A stretch of 64,000 nucleotides of DNA, from the NCBI GenBank assembly GCA_964475755.1, contig CAYYXR010000010.1, forward strand, positions 9,942 through 73,941, given 5' to 3'. The position numbers were made by a program, and so were the translations under genes. The stretch's first letter is position 1. Each line of letters starts with the position of its first letter. The stretch comes from UBA11612 sp964475755. Its GTDB lineage: Bacteria > Pseudomonadota > Alphaproteobacteria > Rhodospirillales > Rhodospirillaceae. Shown here in pieces: positions 54,048 to 63,440 of the stretch. The notes beneath the pieces are model-generated. The model was given only the letters and a program-made list of their open reading frames with translations. It did not search any database and had not been told where the DNA came from.

Positions 54048-55022
54048 TTATGGATCCAGGGACGCTGTATATGCCGAAAGTGCGACCATGTCTTCCAACG
54101 TCAATTGGGCGACAACCTTTTGCATGAGTGGGCTCCACGTTCCCGCGCGGGCGCCATTCTTAAAGTCAAACAATTGCCTGACCATATATGTCGGGGAGCG
54201 GCCCGCCAGGCCGGGCACCGGTCCCAGGCCGCGCAAATCCTCGCCATGACAATTCGCGCACGGCAATGTTTTGTCGCCGCCGCCCGTGCGCGCCAGTTTT
54301 TGCCCGGCGGCAATGCTGCCGGGGGGTACGTAGGCCACAAAGCCTGATTGGGAGTCCCGCAGTTCCGTGCGGGCCAAATCTTCCGGCAGCTCAATAATGC
54401 GCGTGCCGATAGGCTCTCTATCTTCGCCTTCCACCGCAACCATCATTGCGCCTGCAACTTTCGTCCGCGGCACCATGTCTGTCTCGACCACCCGTATCCA
54501 TGGCTCGAGTTTCATGGACGAGAAATAGGCTGCCGCTTCTTTCAATTCATCGTCGGTCACTGCGTTTGAAATGGCCAACATGAGAGAGGGTGGGCGCATG
54601 CGCGGCTCGGAACTTTTACGCAGGCCGTTCCTGTAGTCTTCTATTTGTTGAATGATGTAGTCCTCGGGCAATCCGGCGACACTGGAGTTCTCCGAGCGTC
54701 CCAAGCCGTTAGGCAAGTGACAATATCCGCACGCGAACACCGCCGGTCGGCGTCCGTATTTAACCACCTGCGGCATTTGAGGATGTTCGTTCGGGTGCCA
54801 GTCCGGCACGTCGAAGGGGTTTCCGATCTGCTCGAGCGTGAGTGCAACGTCGCTGCCCGGCACGCGCTTTAAAGAGGTGTCGAGCTTTGTTGGCTCTTGA
54901 GCCGTGCTGCTTGGAGGAGGGGCTACGGGATAGGCCCAAGGCGGCGGCGCATCGCTGGCATTGGCACCAACGGTAAACACAAGTGACACAATACAAAAGG
55001 AAGCAGCTCTAGCTATAAACAT
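54048..55022 (-). CDS. Di-haem cytochrome c protein
   Basis: A 324-residue periplasmic protein with a signal peptide (FIARAASFCIVSLVFTVGANAS). Two class I cytochrome c domains each have one haem site: CGYCH at residues 98-102 and CANCH at 255-259. Likely methionine ligands follow in RPPSLMLA and WSPLMQKV. The pattern resembles c4-type or cytochrome-c-domain subunits of periplasmic dehydrogenases. The enzyme it serves is not in the window. GAGGGGGATAGG precedes ATG 55022; the longer ORF overlaps the end of polA and is not used. Confidence 0.9.
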   Translation of the reverse strand: MFIARAASFCIVSLVFTVGANASDAPPPWAYPVAPPPSSTAQEPTKLDTSLKRVPGSDVALTLEQIGNPFDVPDWHPNEHPQMPQVVKYGRRPAVFACGYCHLPNGLGRSENSSVAGLPEDYIIQQIEDYRNGLRKSSEPRMRPPSLMLAISNAVTDDELKEAAAYFSSMKLEPWIRVVETDMVPRTKVAGAMMVAVEGEDREPIGTRIIELPEDLARTELRDSQSGFVAYVPPGSIAAGQKLARTGGGDKTLPCANCHGEDLRGLGPVPGLAGRSPTYMVRQLFDFKNGARAGTWSPLMQKVVAQLTLEDMVALSAYTASLDP

Positions 55023-55113
55023 CCTATCCCCCTCGATATTGGGTGTGCGTTTCCTCTGGAGGATACCCATTATTAAGCGCGGTGGATATGTTTGGGGCTG
55101 GTTTAGCGGCCCC

Positions 55114-57912
55114 TTAGTGCGCGTCAGCCCAATTCGCACCGGTGCCGACATCCACAATCAGCGGCACATCGAGATGCGCAGCGGCCTCCATGGTGGATTT
55201 GACGACCGCTTTAGTCTTTTCGATTTCCTTGTCGGGAACCTCGAAAATCAACTCATCGTGGACTTGCAGCAACATCGCTGCCTTTAGGCCGGCGTCTTTC
55301 AGAGCGTTTGGCAATCTAATCATGGCACGCTTAATGATATCCGCCGCGCCGCCTTGGATCGGCGCGTTGATCGCAGCGCGTTCCGCAAAAGCGCGCATGT
55401 TCGGATTGCGGTCACCGATGCCCGGCGTCCAGCACCGCCGTCCATAAAGTGTTGTGACGTACCCTTGTTTTTTCGCGAGGGCTTTGGTCGATTCCATGTA
55501 ATCGCGAATTTCGGGGAACTTTTCGAAATATGCCTCGATATAGTCGTGCGCTTCGCCGCGCGGAATACCCAGCTGCCGTGCCAGGCCAAACGCGGAGATG
55601 CCGTAAATAATTCCGAAATTGATGGCTTTGGCGCGCCGGCGCACCATCGGATCCATGTCCTTTATCGGCACATCGAACATTTCAGAAGCAGTTGCGGCGT
55701 GAATGTCTTCGCCGTCCTTGAACGCCCGCTTAAGGGCTTTGACGTCGGCAACATGCGCAACAAGCCGCAGTTCAATTTGGCTGTAGTCAGCCGACACAAG
55801 GGTATGACCCTTACTTGCAACAAAGGCGGTTCTGATTTTGCGCCCCTCGTCCGTGCGGATCGGAATGTTCTGCAGGTTTGGATCGTTGGACGAAAGGCGC
55901 CCGGTGGACGCGATGGTTTGTCCATAGCTCGTGTGAACACGCCCCGTGTCTGGATTGATTTCCGACATCAGCGAGTCCGTATAGGTGCTCTTGAGCTTCG
56001 AGAGCTGACGCCATTCCAATACGCGGGCCGGCAGATCGTGGCCCTGCGCGGCCAGGTCTTCCAATACGTCCGCGCCGGTGCCGTAGGCGCCGGTTTTGGT
56101 TTTTTTGCCGCCGGACAAACTCATGCGCTCAAAAAGAATTTCGCCCAACTGTTTTGGCGACCCGACGTTGAATTCTTCACCGGCCAGCTTATGGATTTCG
56201 GTTTCCAAGCTCACCATGCGCTTTGCGAAATCCTCACTGAGTGATTTAAGGACTTTTGCGTCCACGAGAATTCCCGCGGCTTCCATGTCCTTGAGTATGG
56301 GAATTAGCCTTCTGTCGAGATTTTCGTAGATGCTCACCAGATGATCGGGAACAAGGCGCGGTTTAAGCACGGTGTGAAGGCGCAGGGTGATATCCGCGTC
56401 TTCCGCCGCATACGTCGTGGCTTTGTCCAGCGGGACCTTGTCGAACGTGATCTGTTTCTTTCCGGTGCCGCAGACTTCCGAAAAGGGAATGGTTTTGTGC
56501 CCCAGATGGAGATCGGACAACTCGTCCATGCCGTGCCCGTGCTGCGATCCTTCCAACACGTAGGAGACCACCATGGTATCGTCGACAGGCGTAACGTTGA
56601 TGCCTTCGCGCGCAAAGACATGCATATCGAATTTGATGTTGTGTCCGATTTTAAGTACGCCGGGATTTTCCAAAAGCGGCTTCAATATTTTGACGGCGTC
56701 TTTGATGGAAATTTGTTCAGGCGCGTCGGCTTCACCTGTATCCCCGCCGAGGTCCAGACTGCCTTGGGGTGCGCCGCCGGTGTGGCGCAAGGGGATGTAG
56801 CACCCCTTGCCGGGTTCGATGGACATGGAAATGCCGACCATGCTGTTTTGCATTGGATCAAGGCCGTCGGTCTCTGTATCCACGGCAACCCATCCGTTGG
56901 CCAAAGCAGCATCCACCCAGCGTTTGAGATCGGCTGCTTTTTGGATTGTCTCGTAGCTTGAAGTTTCCACCGTCAGCGCCTTCTGCTCGGGTGAAGCCGC
57001 TTGTTGGCGTTCGGAGGATTGACCATCGAGCTTTGCGGAGACCTTGCCGTGCAGGCTCTTGAAGTTCTGTTCCTGGATAAAGCCGAGAAGAGTGTCAGCG
57101 TTGGGCTGCTGCCATTTCAAATCGTCGATTGAAACCTCTACGGGAACGTCGTTTTTCAAGGTCACAAGTTGTTTTGAGATGCGGGCAAGCTCCGCGTTTT
57201 CAACCAGGCTTTGCCGCCGTTTGGGCTGCTTAATCTCTTCCGCGCGGGAGAGAAGTGTTTCCAGATCGCCGTACTCCTCGATGAGCAATGCCGCTGTTTT
57301 TACACCGATGCCGGGAACACCCGGCACGTTGTCCGTGGAATCCCCGGCCAGCGCCTGAACGTCGATGACCTTTTCCGGTCCGACGCCGAATTTTTCCTTC
57401 ACCTGGTCCGGACCAATATTCCGGTTTTTCATCGGATCGAGCATGGTGATGCCCGGCCTGATGAGCTGCATCAAATCCTTATCTGCAGAAATAATGACGA
57501 CGTCGATGCCGTCTTCCACGGCCTGCTTGGCATAAGTTGCGATGAGGTCGTCCGCCTCAAAGCCTTCCATTTGGACGGCCTTAACATTGAAGGCCTCCGT
57601 CGCATCGCGGATCAACTGGAACTGCGGAATCAAATCTTCGGGCGGATCGGGCCGATGGGCCTTGTACTCTTTGTAAATCTCGTTGCGGAAGGTAATGCGT
57701 TTGGCGTCGAACACCACGGCCATCAATTCTTCGACGCTGTCATCGCGAAGGTCGTCCAAAAGCTTCATCAGCATATTGGAAAAGCCGTAGACGGCATTCA
57801 CCGGCGTGCCGTCGGGCCGGGTCATCGGCGGTAAGGCGTGGTAGGCCCGGAAAATATATCCGGAGCCGTCGATCAAATAGAGCCGTCTGGGTGGGGAGGT
57901 TTTCTTTGCCAT
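55114..57912 (-). CDS. polA: DNA polymerase I
   Basis: Repair and Okazaki-fragment polymerase, 932 residues. Three parts are intact. First, the 5' nuclease (YLIDGSGYIFRAYHALPP and the loop GDSTDNVPGVPGIGVKTA). Second, a proofreading exonuclease with all acidic residues (VAVDTETDGLD, GHNIKFDMHVF, YAAEDADITLRL). Third, the polymerase (VSADYSQIELRLVAHV, RRRAKAINFGIIYGISAFGLA-type finger helix, and LLQVHDELIFEV). The proofreading domain being complete is worth noting, as many bacteria have lost it in PolA. Confidence 0.98.
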   Translation of the reverse strand: MAKKTSPPRRLYLIDGSGYIFRAYHALPPMTRPDGTPVNAVYGFSNMLMKLLDDLRDDSVEELMAVVFDAKRITFRNEIYKEYKAHRPDPPEDLIPQFQLIRDATEAFNVKAVQMEGFEADDLIATYAKQAVEDGIDVVIISADKDLMQLIRPGITMLDPMKNRNIGPDQVKEKFGVGPEKVIDVQALAGDSTDNVPGVPGIGVKTAALLIEEYGDLETLLSRAEEIKQPKRRQSLVENAELARISKQLVTLKNDVPVEVSIDDLKWQQPNADTLLGFIQEQNFKSLHGKVSAKLDGQSSERQQAASPEQKALTVETSSYETIQKAADLKRWVDAALANGWVAVDTETDGLDPMQNSMVGISMSIEPGKGCYIPLRHTGGAPQGSLDLGGDTGEADAPEQISIKDAVKILKPLLENPGVLKIGHNIKFDMHVFAREGINVTPVDDTMVVSYVLEGSQHGHGMDELSDLHLGHKTIPFSEVCGTGKKQITFDKVPLDKATTYAAEDADITLRLHTVLKPRLVPDHLVSIYENLDRRLIPILKDMEAAGILVDAKVLKSLSEDFAKRMVSLETEIHKLAGEEFNVGSPKQLGEILFERMSLSGGKKTKTGAYGTGADVLEDLAAQGHDLPARVLEWRQLSKLKSTYTDSLMSEINPDTGRVHTSYGQTIASTGRLSSNDPNLQNIPIRTDEGRKIRTAFVASKGHTLVSADYSQIELRLVAHVADVKALKRAFKDGEDIHAATASEMFDVPIKDMDPMVRRRAKAINFGIIYGISAFGLARQLGIPRGEAHDYIEAYFEKFPEIRDYMESTKALAKKQGYVTTLYGRRCWTPGIGDRNPNMRAFAERAAINAPIQGGAADIIKRAMIRLPNALKDAGLKAAMLLQVHDELIFEVPDKEIEKTKAVVKSTMEAAAHLDVPLIVDVGTGANWADAH

Positions 57913-57958
57913 CCGATCACAGTTGGCGCGCTAACATCGAGCAGCGCGGGCCGATCCG

Positions 57959-58147
57959 TCAGTGTGCGTCAGCCGAAGCGGTTGCGCCTTCTTTGAGCAC
58001 ATACCGGCGGCTGCAATACGGACATTCAATTTCGCCGTCCCCCGGCTTGATGTGCAAATACACGCGCGGGTGCCCCAGCGCCCCGCCGCCGCCATCACAG
58101 CTGACTTTTGCAGAGTCTACATGGATGGTTTCGAGAGGCTCAGCCAT
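57959..58147 (-). CDS. zf-CHCC domain zinc-binding protein
   Basis: A 62-residue protein with the zf-CHCC pattern: Cys in AKVSCDGG, His in ALGHPRVYLHI, and the pair in IECPYCSRRYVL. It is related to the NDUFS6/NuoX-type accessory subunit of mitochondrial and alphaproteobacterial complex I. ATG 58147 (MAEPLETIHV) gives the usual N-terminus; the ORF upstream is unrelated in appearance. It lies 46 bases upstream of polA, in the same direction. Confidence 0.88.
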   Translation of the reverse strand: MAEPLETIHVDSAKVSCDGGGGALGHPRVYLHIKPGDGEIECPYCSRRYVLKEGATASADAH

Positions 58148-58330
58148 AATCCGTTTCCTGGTTGCTGCGTTGAAAATTCTGTATCCGGCACCAATGTTTA
58201 TGCGTTTAGTGCGCGTATTTTGCAAGATGCCGATGAACCGGCGCACTGGCCGTTGACCGCTTATTTCCTGGGGTGATACCCATTTTGGCCCGGGTCCGGG
58301 ACCCGTTCAAAACTTATACGGAACTCGTTT

Positions 58331-59296
58331 GTGACCACCCCTTCGAAGACCCTATCTACTCAGTCGCTGCCCGATCTCGCGGTGGAAATCAGCGGCCTCA
58401 ATAAAACTTACGGCGGCGGGCGCCGTCCACCCAAGCAGGCATTGATCGATTTTTCCTTGGAGATCCCGCGCGGATCATTCTTTGGGCTTCTTGGGCCCAA
58501 TGGCGCGGGCAAATCGACGCTGATCAACATTATGGCGGGTCTCGTCAAGAAGAGTTCCGGCACGGTCCGTATTTGGAATCACGACATCGACACCGAAGAG
58601 CGTCAAGCGCGCTGCGCGATCGGCATCGTGCCGCAAGAACTGAACTTGGACCCGTTTTTTACGCCGCGTGAAACCCTTGAGGTGCAGGCCGGTCTTTACG
58701 GTGTGCCGAAACGCGAACGCAGAACGGACGAGATTCTCAAGCTTGTCGGATTGGAAGACAAAGCAGACGCTTATTCGCGGGCACTGTCCGGCGGGATGCG
58801 CCGAAGGCTGCTCGTGGGCAAAGCTCTCGTGCACACGCCGCCGGTGGTTGTGCTCGATGAACCGACGGCCGGGGTAGACGTTGAATTAAGGCAGCACCTT
58901 TGGCGGCACATTCGCCAATTAAATGAAAATGGGGCTACGGTTCTGCTGACAACGCACTACCTTGAAGAAGCAGAAGAGCTCTGCGACCGAATTGCCATCA
59001 TCAACCACGGCAGGCTCGTTGCGTGCGACACGACCAGGGCGCTGTTGCGCAGAATCGACAACAAATCCATCACGCTTGTGTTGGCTTCGCCTTTGACCGA
59101 TATACCCGAGCCCATGAAGAACCTTCATGCAACTCAGATTGCGCCGAATGAGTTGCACATAAATTACAGACCGAGCGCCAACGCGATGCAGGAAATTCTC
59201 GATGCGGCCAGTGCAAGTGGGCTGCAGGTTGCGGATATCCGCACCGACGAGGTGGAGTTGGAAGACATCTTTCTTCAGTTGACGTCCGCGGCCTAA
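58331..59296 (+). CDS. ABC transporter ATP-binding protein, ABC-2 exporter type
   Basis: A 321-residue ATPase with Walker A GLLGPNGAGKSTL, Q-loop GIVPQELNLDPFFT, signature LSGGMRRRLLVGKAL, Walker B VVLDEPTAGVD and switch TTHYLEEAEEL. The C-terminal 80 residues fit the DUF4162-type tail of DrrA/CcmA-like export ATPases. It starts at GTG 58331. The membrane partner usually encoded next (an ABC-2 permease) is absent; instead a hydrolase gene follows 17 bases later. Confidence 0.93.
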   Translation: MTTPSKTLSTQSLPDLAVEISGLNKTYGGGRRPPKQALIDFSLEIPRGSFFGLLGPNGAGKSTLINIMAGLVKKSSGTVRIWNHDIDTEERQARCAIGIVPQELNLDPFFTPRETLEVQAGLYGVPKRERRTDEILKLVGLEDKADAYSRALSGGMRRRLLVGKALVHTPPVVVLDEPTAGVDVELRQHLWRHIRQLNENGATVLLTTHYLEEAEELCDRIAIINHGRLVACDTTRALLRRIDNKSITLVLASPLTDIPEPMKNLHATQIAPNELHINYRPSANAMQEILDAASASGLQVADIRTDEVELEDIFLQLTSAA

Positions 59297-59313
59297 CGGA
59301 GAGCCGCGAATAG

Positions 59314-60378
59314 ATGGCAGTTGTAACGCTTCGGATGACGAGAGTGCCCAATAATCTGTTCACTGGAATTTTCTGCGCGTTCGGGCTGTTTATTTTGTCG
59401 GCCTGTGCGCCGACGGTTGCGCCGCCGGGGCCCGGTGCGACGACGCCGCAATTGGCCGGCGACGAATTTACGACCTCCGATGGACTTAAACTTTCCGTGC
59501 GCAGCTGGTTGCCGGAGGCTTCCGACGGCATTGTCTTGAAAGCCGTCGTTCTGGCCGCCCACGGTTTCAACGACTACAGCAGCGCATTCGGCGATGTGCC
59601 TGATGCCCGGGGTGTCGGCCCCTATCTCGCCGAGCGCGGGATCGCTTTATATGCCTACGACCAGCGCGGGTTTGGCTCGTCTCCGCACTTTGGTTTGTGG
59701 GCCGGGGCAGACATTCTTGCCAAGGACTACTCCGATTTCGCCCGGGTGCTGAAAGACAGATATCCCGAGATGCCGCTTTATGCGCTGGGGGAGAGCATGG
59801 GCGGCGCCGTTGTCATGAAAGCCCTGTCGTCCGCCCAACCGCCACCCGTCGAGGCGGCAATCCTGGCCGCGCCCGCCGTTTGGGCGCGCTCGACCATGCC
59901 GGTACCCTACAGAATGGCGCTATGGGTCGGCGCACGCGTCGTTCCGGGCCTGAAACCGACCGGCCGGAGCTTGGGACGCATGGCCAGCGACAATATTGAG
60001 ATGCTGCGCAGCTTGTCCCGGGACCCGCTTTTTATCAAAAAAACCAGGATCGACTCTGTTTACGGATTAACCAATCTCATGGACGAAGCGTTGGTCGCGC
60101 CGCCGCGCATAAATGTGCCGGTGCTGTATCTGTACGGCAAGAATGACGAGATCATTCCGAAAAGACCAACCATTGAAGCCATCGAAAAGTTTGAGGCTGC
60201 AGACAAGCCCATGCACGCCGCGTTTTATGAGGGTAGTTGGCACATGATTATGCGCGATAAGCAGAGCGAGCCTGTGCTTGCAGACATTGTCGCATTTATA
60301 GAGAACCCCGAGGCTCCCTTGCCCTCTGGCGCCGATATTCAGCCGCTGGAAAGATTGCGGACGTCCGCGAAAAACTGA
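59314..60378 (+). CDS. Alpha/beta hydrolase lipoprotein, lysophospholipase/monoglyceride-lipase type
   Basis: A 354-residue protein with a lipoprotein signal (FGLFILSAC; the cysteine would be lipidated). The hydrolase domain has an oxyanion segment AAHGFNDYSSAF, YAYDQRGFG, the nucleophile elbow ALGESMGGAVV, an acid in LYLYGKNDEIIP and the histidine in GSWHMIMRD. This is the Hydrolase_4 group. The likely place is the outer or inner membrane surface, acting on acylglycerols or lysophospholipids. It is co-directional with the ABC ATPase, so the pair may handle lipids. The start could be one of several codons at 59314-59335. The stop meets the stop of the opposite gene in TGATCA. Confidence 0.87.
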   Translation: MAVVTLRMTRVPNNLFTGIFCAFGLFILSACAPTVAPPGPGATTPQLAGDEFTTSDGLKLSVRSWLPEASDGIVLKAVVLAAHGFNDYSSAFGDVPDARGVGPYLAERGIALYAYDQRGFGSSPHFGLWAGADILAKDYSDFARVLKDRYPEMPLYALGESMGGAVVMKALSSAQPPPVEAAILAAPAVWARSTMPVPYRMALWVGARVVPGLKPTGRSLGRMASDNIEMLRSLSRDPLFIKKTRIDSVYGLTNLMDEALVAPPRINVPVLYLYGKNDEIIPKRPTIEAIEKFEAADKPMHAAFYEGSWHMIMRDKQSEPVLADIVAFIENPEAPLPSGADIQPLERLRTSAKN

Positions 60379-61293
60379 TCACGCGGGTTTTGCGCGAAAT
60401 TGTTTGCGCTCTGCCAACCATATACCACCAAGTACGAATGCCAGCGCCGCAGCGTGGTACCAGTTAAACGCTTCACCCAATATAACCACGCCGAGTGCCG
60501 CCGTAATGACGGGCACGAGATTCACAAAAATTCCCGCTCGGCCCGGGCCAATAATCTCGACGCTTCTCAAGAAGAATAATTGAGACAACAGAGAGGGAAA
60601 GATGACGACGAACGCGACCACGAACCAGCCTGTTGTCGTCGGCCATATGAGATCGCCGTTCGCCGCCTCAAATGCGGCAAGGGGCAGGGAGGTCACAAGG
60701 GCGCCGAATGCCATAATAGAGAAAATGGAAAGCCCCGATGCGGTGGGGCGCTCACGCAGCGCCACAGTGTACACCGCGTATAGACCGCAAGCCGCGATCA
60801 TCATGAGGTCTCCGGAATTGAATTCAAGATCGCCGACGCGTGTGATCTCTCCGCGCACTGCAACCGTGATCACGCCAATGAACGTGATGCCAACACCGAA
60901 CATTTGAGCGCCGGAGACGGGTGTACGGTAAACAACGTATGCGCCGAGCATGACAAAGACGGGCAGGGCGCCCTGGATGATGCCTATGTTAATCGCCGCC
61001 GTATTGTGGGCGGCGAGATAAAATAGCGCGTTGAAGGATGTAAACCCGAGCGCGCCAAGGCCGAGAAGGAGAGGAAGCCGTTTGCGAAGCGACGGCCAGT
61101 CGGCGACAACCCGCTTCTGAGCGATGGCGAGCAACAGGATGGCGACGCCGATCCATCGGAAGGCTGTCAGAAGCATTGGAGAGATGTGACCAACGGCCAT
61201 ACGCGCCGCGATCGCGTTGCATCCCCACATAAGCATTGTCAGGGACAACAACACATAGGGATTGCCATAAATGTTCGACAATAGACTTCGCAC
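60379..61293 (-). CDS. EamA-family (DMT) transporter
   Basis: A ten-helix permease of 304 residues made of two EamA repeats. Signatures are LTMLMWGCNAIAARMAVG and TAFRWIGVAILLL in the first, and NSGDLMMIAACGLYAVYTVALRE, then FVNLVPVITAALGVVILGEAF in the second. It exports amino acids or other metabolites in better-known relatives. GTG 61293 is chosen since GGAG lies about 9 bases before it; the ORF extends to 61335 with a non-hydrophobic tail. Confidence 0.88.
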   Translation of the reverse strand: MRSLLSNIYGNPYVLLSLTMLMWGCNAIAARMAVGHISPMLLTAFRWIGVAILLLAIAQKRVVADWPSLRKRLPLLLGLGALGFTSFNALFYLAAHNTAAINIGIIQGALPVFVMLGAYVVYRTPVSGAQMFGVGITFIGVITVAVRGEITRVGDLEFNSGDLMMIAACGLYAVYTVALRERPTASGLSIFSIMAFGALVTSLPLAAFEAANGDLIWPTTTGWFVVAFVVIFPSLLSQLFFLRSVEIIGPGRAGIFVNLVPVITAALGVVILGEAFNWYHAAALAFVLGGIWLAERKQFRAKPA

Positions 61294-61376
61294 GCTTGCC
61301 GCTCCGGTCCTTTGGTAAGCCCCGCCGGGTGCCAAGGCCCAAGCTCTTATGGGGAAATCGCCATCAACACAAGAAA

Positions 61377-61405
61377 TTGCGCCTGTAGCTTGGATGCACT
61401 AAGTT
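61377..61405 (+). promoter_or_regulatory. Possible promoter of tRNA-Arg
   Basis: TTGCGC and TAAGTT are spaced by 17 bases and end 18 bases before the tRNA, a distance that fits a short 5' leader. The elements are only moderate matches. Confidence 0.35.
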
Positions 61406-61423
61406 CCGCGTCATTGTTTCAAA

Positions 61424-61500
61424 GCGCCCGTAGCTCAGCTGGATAGAGCGTCGCCCTCCGGAGGCGAAGGTCAGGGGTTCGAATCCTCTCGGGCGCGCCA
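61424..61500 (+). tRNA. tRNA-Arg(CCG)
   Basis: The 77-base gene runs from GCGCCCG to CGGGCGC followed by GCCA, with CCA encoded. The anticodon stem TCGCC/GGCGA encloses CTCCGGA, giving anticodon CCG, which reads the arginine codon CGG. The T-arm contains GGTTCGAATCC. No terminator hairpin is visible directly downstream. Confidence 0.96.
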
Positions 61501-61576
61501 CTCCTTCATTCTAATTCCAAAGTATTTCTAATCACCTGATCTCGATTGCGGGTTGCTGTAAATCATTCTTGTGCGC

Positions 61577-62674
61577 ATGATTGCGCGTATGCGCGCAAAC
61601 AAAAGTCCCACCTTCACGAGCGTGTTCGTCGGCGCCATATTGGTCTGCGCACTTTCCGCGTGCGGCTCATCCCCGTCTTCAAATAACACAAGCAGCCCCG
61701 ACTCTGTGTTGGAGCTAGTGACCAATTTTCAGTTGAACGTGGTGGTGGAGAAGGAAACTCTGCATGAAAAACAAATTCGTGCTGTTGGTGAAACTGAAAT
61801 TACATCTGTCGTTCTTAAGGCGGGGTCAGCAAATTCTGATCAGTGCAATCCAAGTATTCGAGCTGGGGATTCGTTGGAGCGTAATGTTGAAACGGTGCCC
61901 GGTCGGATGGCGATTTCAGGAACGGGCGCATCTCTACAACAATCGGGTAATCGCGGGCGTATTTTAGCCGACCCAAGAGTATATTTTTTAGGACCGATCG
62001 ATCTGGCGGCATCGACAACGTCTCATGAGTTGGGGGATTTTATACGCACGGATACGTCGCACCCGGCCCTGCAAGGCGTGAATTTTCAAACCATAGGATT
62101 GGACGTGGTTGCCACGCCCGGCGGTAATTCGACCACGCGTATTATATGTACGCCTGATCTCGGCGCCTCGACACGCTACCAAGGCGAAGGAGAAAGGCTT
62201 TCTTACGCATTTCACGCCGTAAATTTTGCAGGCGTGCCTGAGCGCTACTTGCAGCAGGCGCTGAAGACGACGAAAGATGTTTCGATTTCGATTTTGGACC
62301 CTGTAACACGAGCCCCGATTGAAGACTCTTTTCTGATAATAGAAAATGTGGCCGCCGCCGCTTTCAGCTATGAAAGCTTCAAACAGCGGCACTTAAGCGG
62401 CGTCGAAGACCAGTTCATTTTGGATTTGTATGGTGAATACGCAGACTCCGATTATTTTCTATATACAAAACCTCAGGAAACTTACCAAAACGGAGATCGA
62501 ATTCGCATTTTGAGCGCCGATCTCGAGCCAGTCTTGGTATCTGCTCAGGCGCCGGGATATCAGCCCCTCAGCGGTCGCGTGCGTGTCGGCGGTAATGTCT
62601 CATCGCTGACGCTTTATCTTTCGCCGGCATCCGAGTCCGGAGAGCCCTTGCTGGGCCGTGTCGAAGCCTTCTAA
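61577..62674 (+). CDS. Lipoprotein of unknown function, 365 aa
   Basis: The N-terminus is a lipoprotein signal (GAILVCALSACGSS, lipid cysteine near residue 30) followed by a serine- and asparagine-rich linker. The mature chain is rich in threonine, serine and beta-type patterns; the last 90 residues (LVSAQAPGYQPLSGRVRVGG) look like a carboxypeptidase-regulatory-like beta sandwich. I recognise no family. The start may be GTG 61571, ATG 61577 or ATG 61589. Base composition appears lower in GC than the genes before the tRNA. It stands directly behind tRNA-Arg. Confidence 0.7.
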   Translation: MIARMRANKSPTFTSVFVGAILVCALSACGSSPSSNNTSSPDSVLELVTNFQLNVVVEKETLHEKQIRAVGETEITSVVLKAGSANSDQCNPSIRAGDSLERNVETVPGRMAISGTGASLQQSGNRGRILADPRVYFLGPIDLAASTTSHELGDFIRTDTSHPALQGVNFQTIGLDVVATPGGNSTTRIICTPDLGASTRYQGEGERLSYAFHAVNFAGVPERYLQQALKTTKDVSISILDPVTRAPIEDSFLIIENVAAAAFSYESFKQRHLSGVEDQFILDLYGEYADSDYFLYTKPQETYQNGDRIRILSADLEPVLVSAQAPGYQPLSGRVRVGGNVSSLTLYLSPASESGEPLLGRVEAF

Positions 62675-62749
62675 CCCCGTTGAACTTGTTTATATTGGCG
62701 CATACAGCGTACGGTCACGGAGAGTTCGATCAGATAAGGAGAAACAAAG

Positions 62750-63172
62750 ATGCTACGTCAGTTCGCGATTTTCATCTCATCCGCGATTCTTTTTTGGTCT
62801 TCAGCTGCTCTCACCGATACGCCATCTGTCCCGGGAGCAAAGGCCTATATAATTTCACCCAAGGATGGAGACGTGGTTTCCAATCCTATTCGGGTGCAAT
62901 TCGGATTAGAGGGTATGGGCATAGCGCCGGCCGGCATTGACGCGGAGGGCACCGGGCATCACCACTTGGTGGTGGATAAAGATACCCCCGATCTTTCGGA
63001 CTATTTGCCGACCGGTGATTCCCAAGTCATTCATTTTGGCAAAGGCCAGACTGAAACAACTTTGTCATTGGAGCCGGGAGAGCACACCCTCCAGTTGGTG
63101 CTGGGAGATAAGGATCATAAACCTCACGTTCCGCCGGTTGTTTCCAATAAAGTGACGATTACGGTGAAGTAG
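62750..63172 (+). CDS. DUF4399 periplasmic protein
   Basis: A 140-residue secreted protein: signal peptide (LRQFAIFISSAILFWSSAAL), then AYIISPKDGDVVSNPIRVQFGLEGMGI, the histidine-rich GTGHHHLVVD, and the repeat-like end TLSLEPGEHTLQLVLGD with VPPVVSNKVTITVK. These features match DUF4399, a small beta-rich domain of unknown role, perhaps metal-binding through the histidines. AAGGAGAAACAAAG precedes the ATG, an excellent ribosome site. Confidence 0.87.
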   Translation: MLRQFAIFISSAILFWSSAALTDTPSVPGAKAYIISPKDGDVVSNPIRVQFGLEGMGIAPAGIDAEGTGHHHLVVDKDTPDLSDYLPTGDSQVIHFGKGQTETTLSLEPGEHTLQLVLGDKDHKPHVPPVVSNKVTITVK

Positions 63173-63440
63173 CTCTTTTAATTGGCAATTTCGGCTTTCG
63201 CCTAAGCACCGTTTTCGGATTCGGAAATCCGGAGCAACACATTGAAATTTAGGTCATTACGCCGGGCGGTTTGGCGCGGCGGCGCTTGCCACCCGCCAAG
63301 GATGTGTATAACTTGAGATCGTGCATCCAATAGAGAGAATCTCGCATCCAACTTATTGGAACATAATAATTTTTGGGGGCGCTTTTCTTTAGCATCCGAG
63401 AGAGGGTGCAGTTGATTAAGCGCATGGGGCGACAAACACA

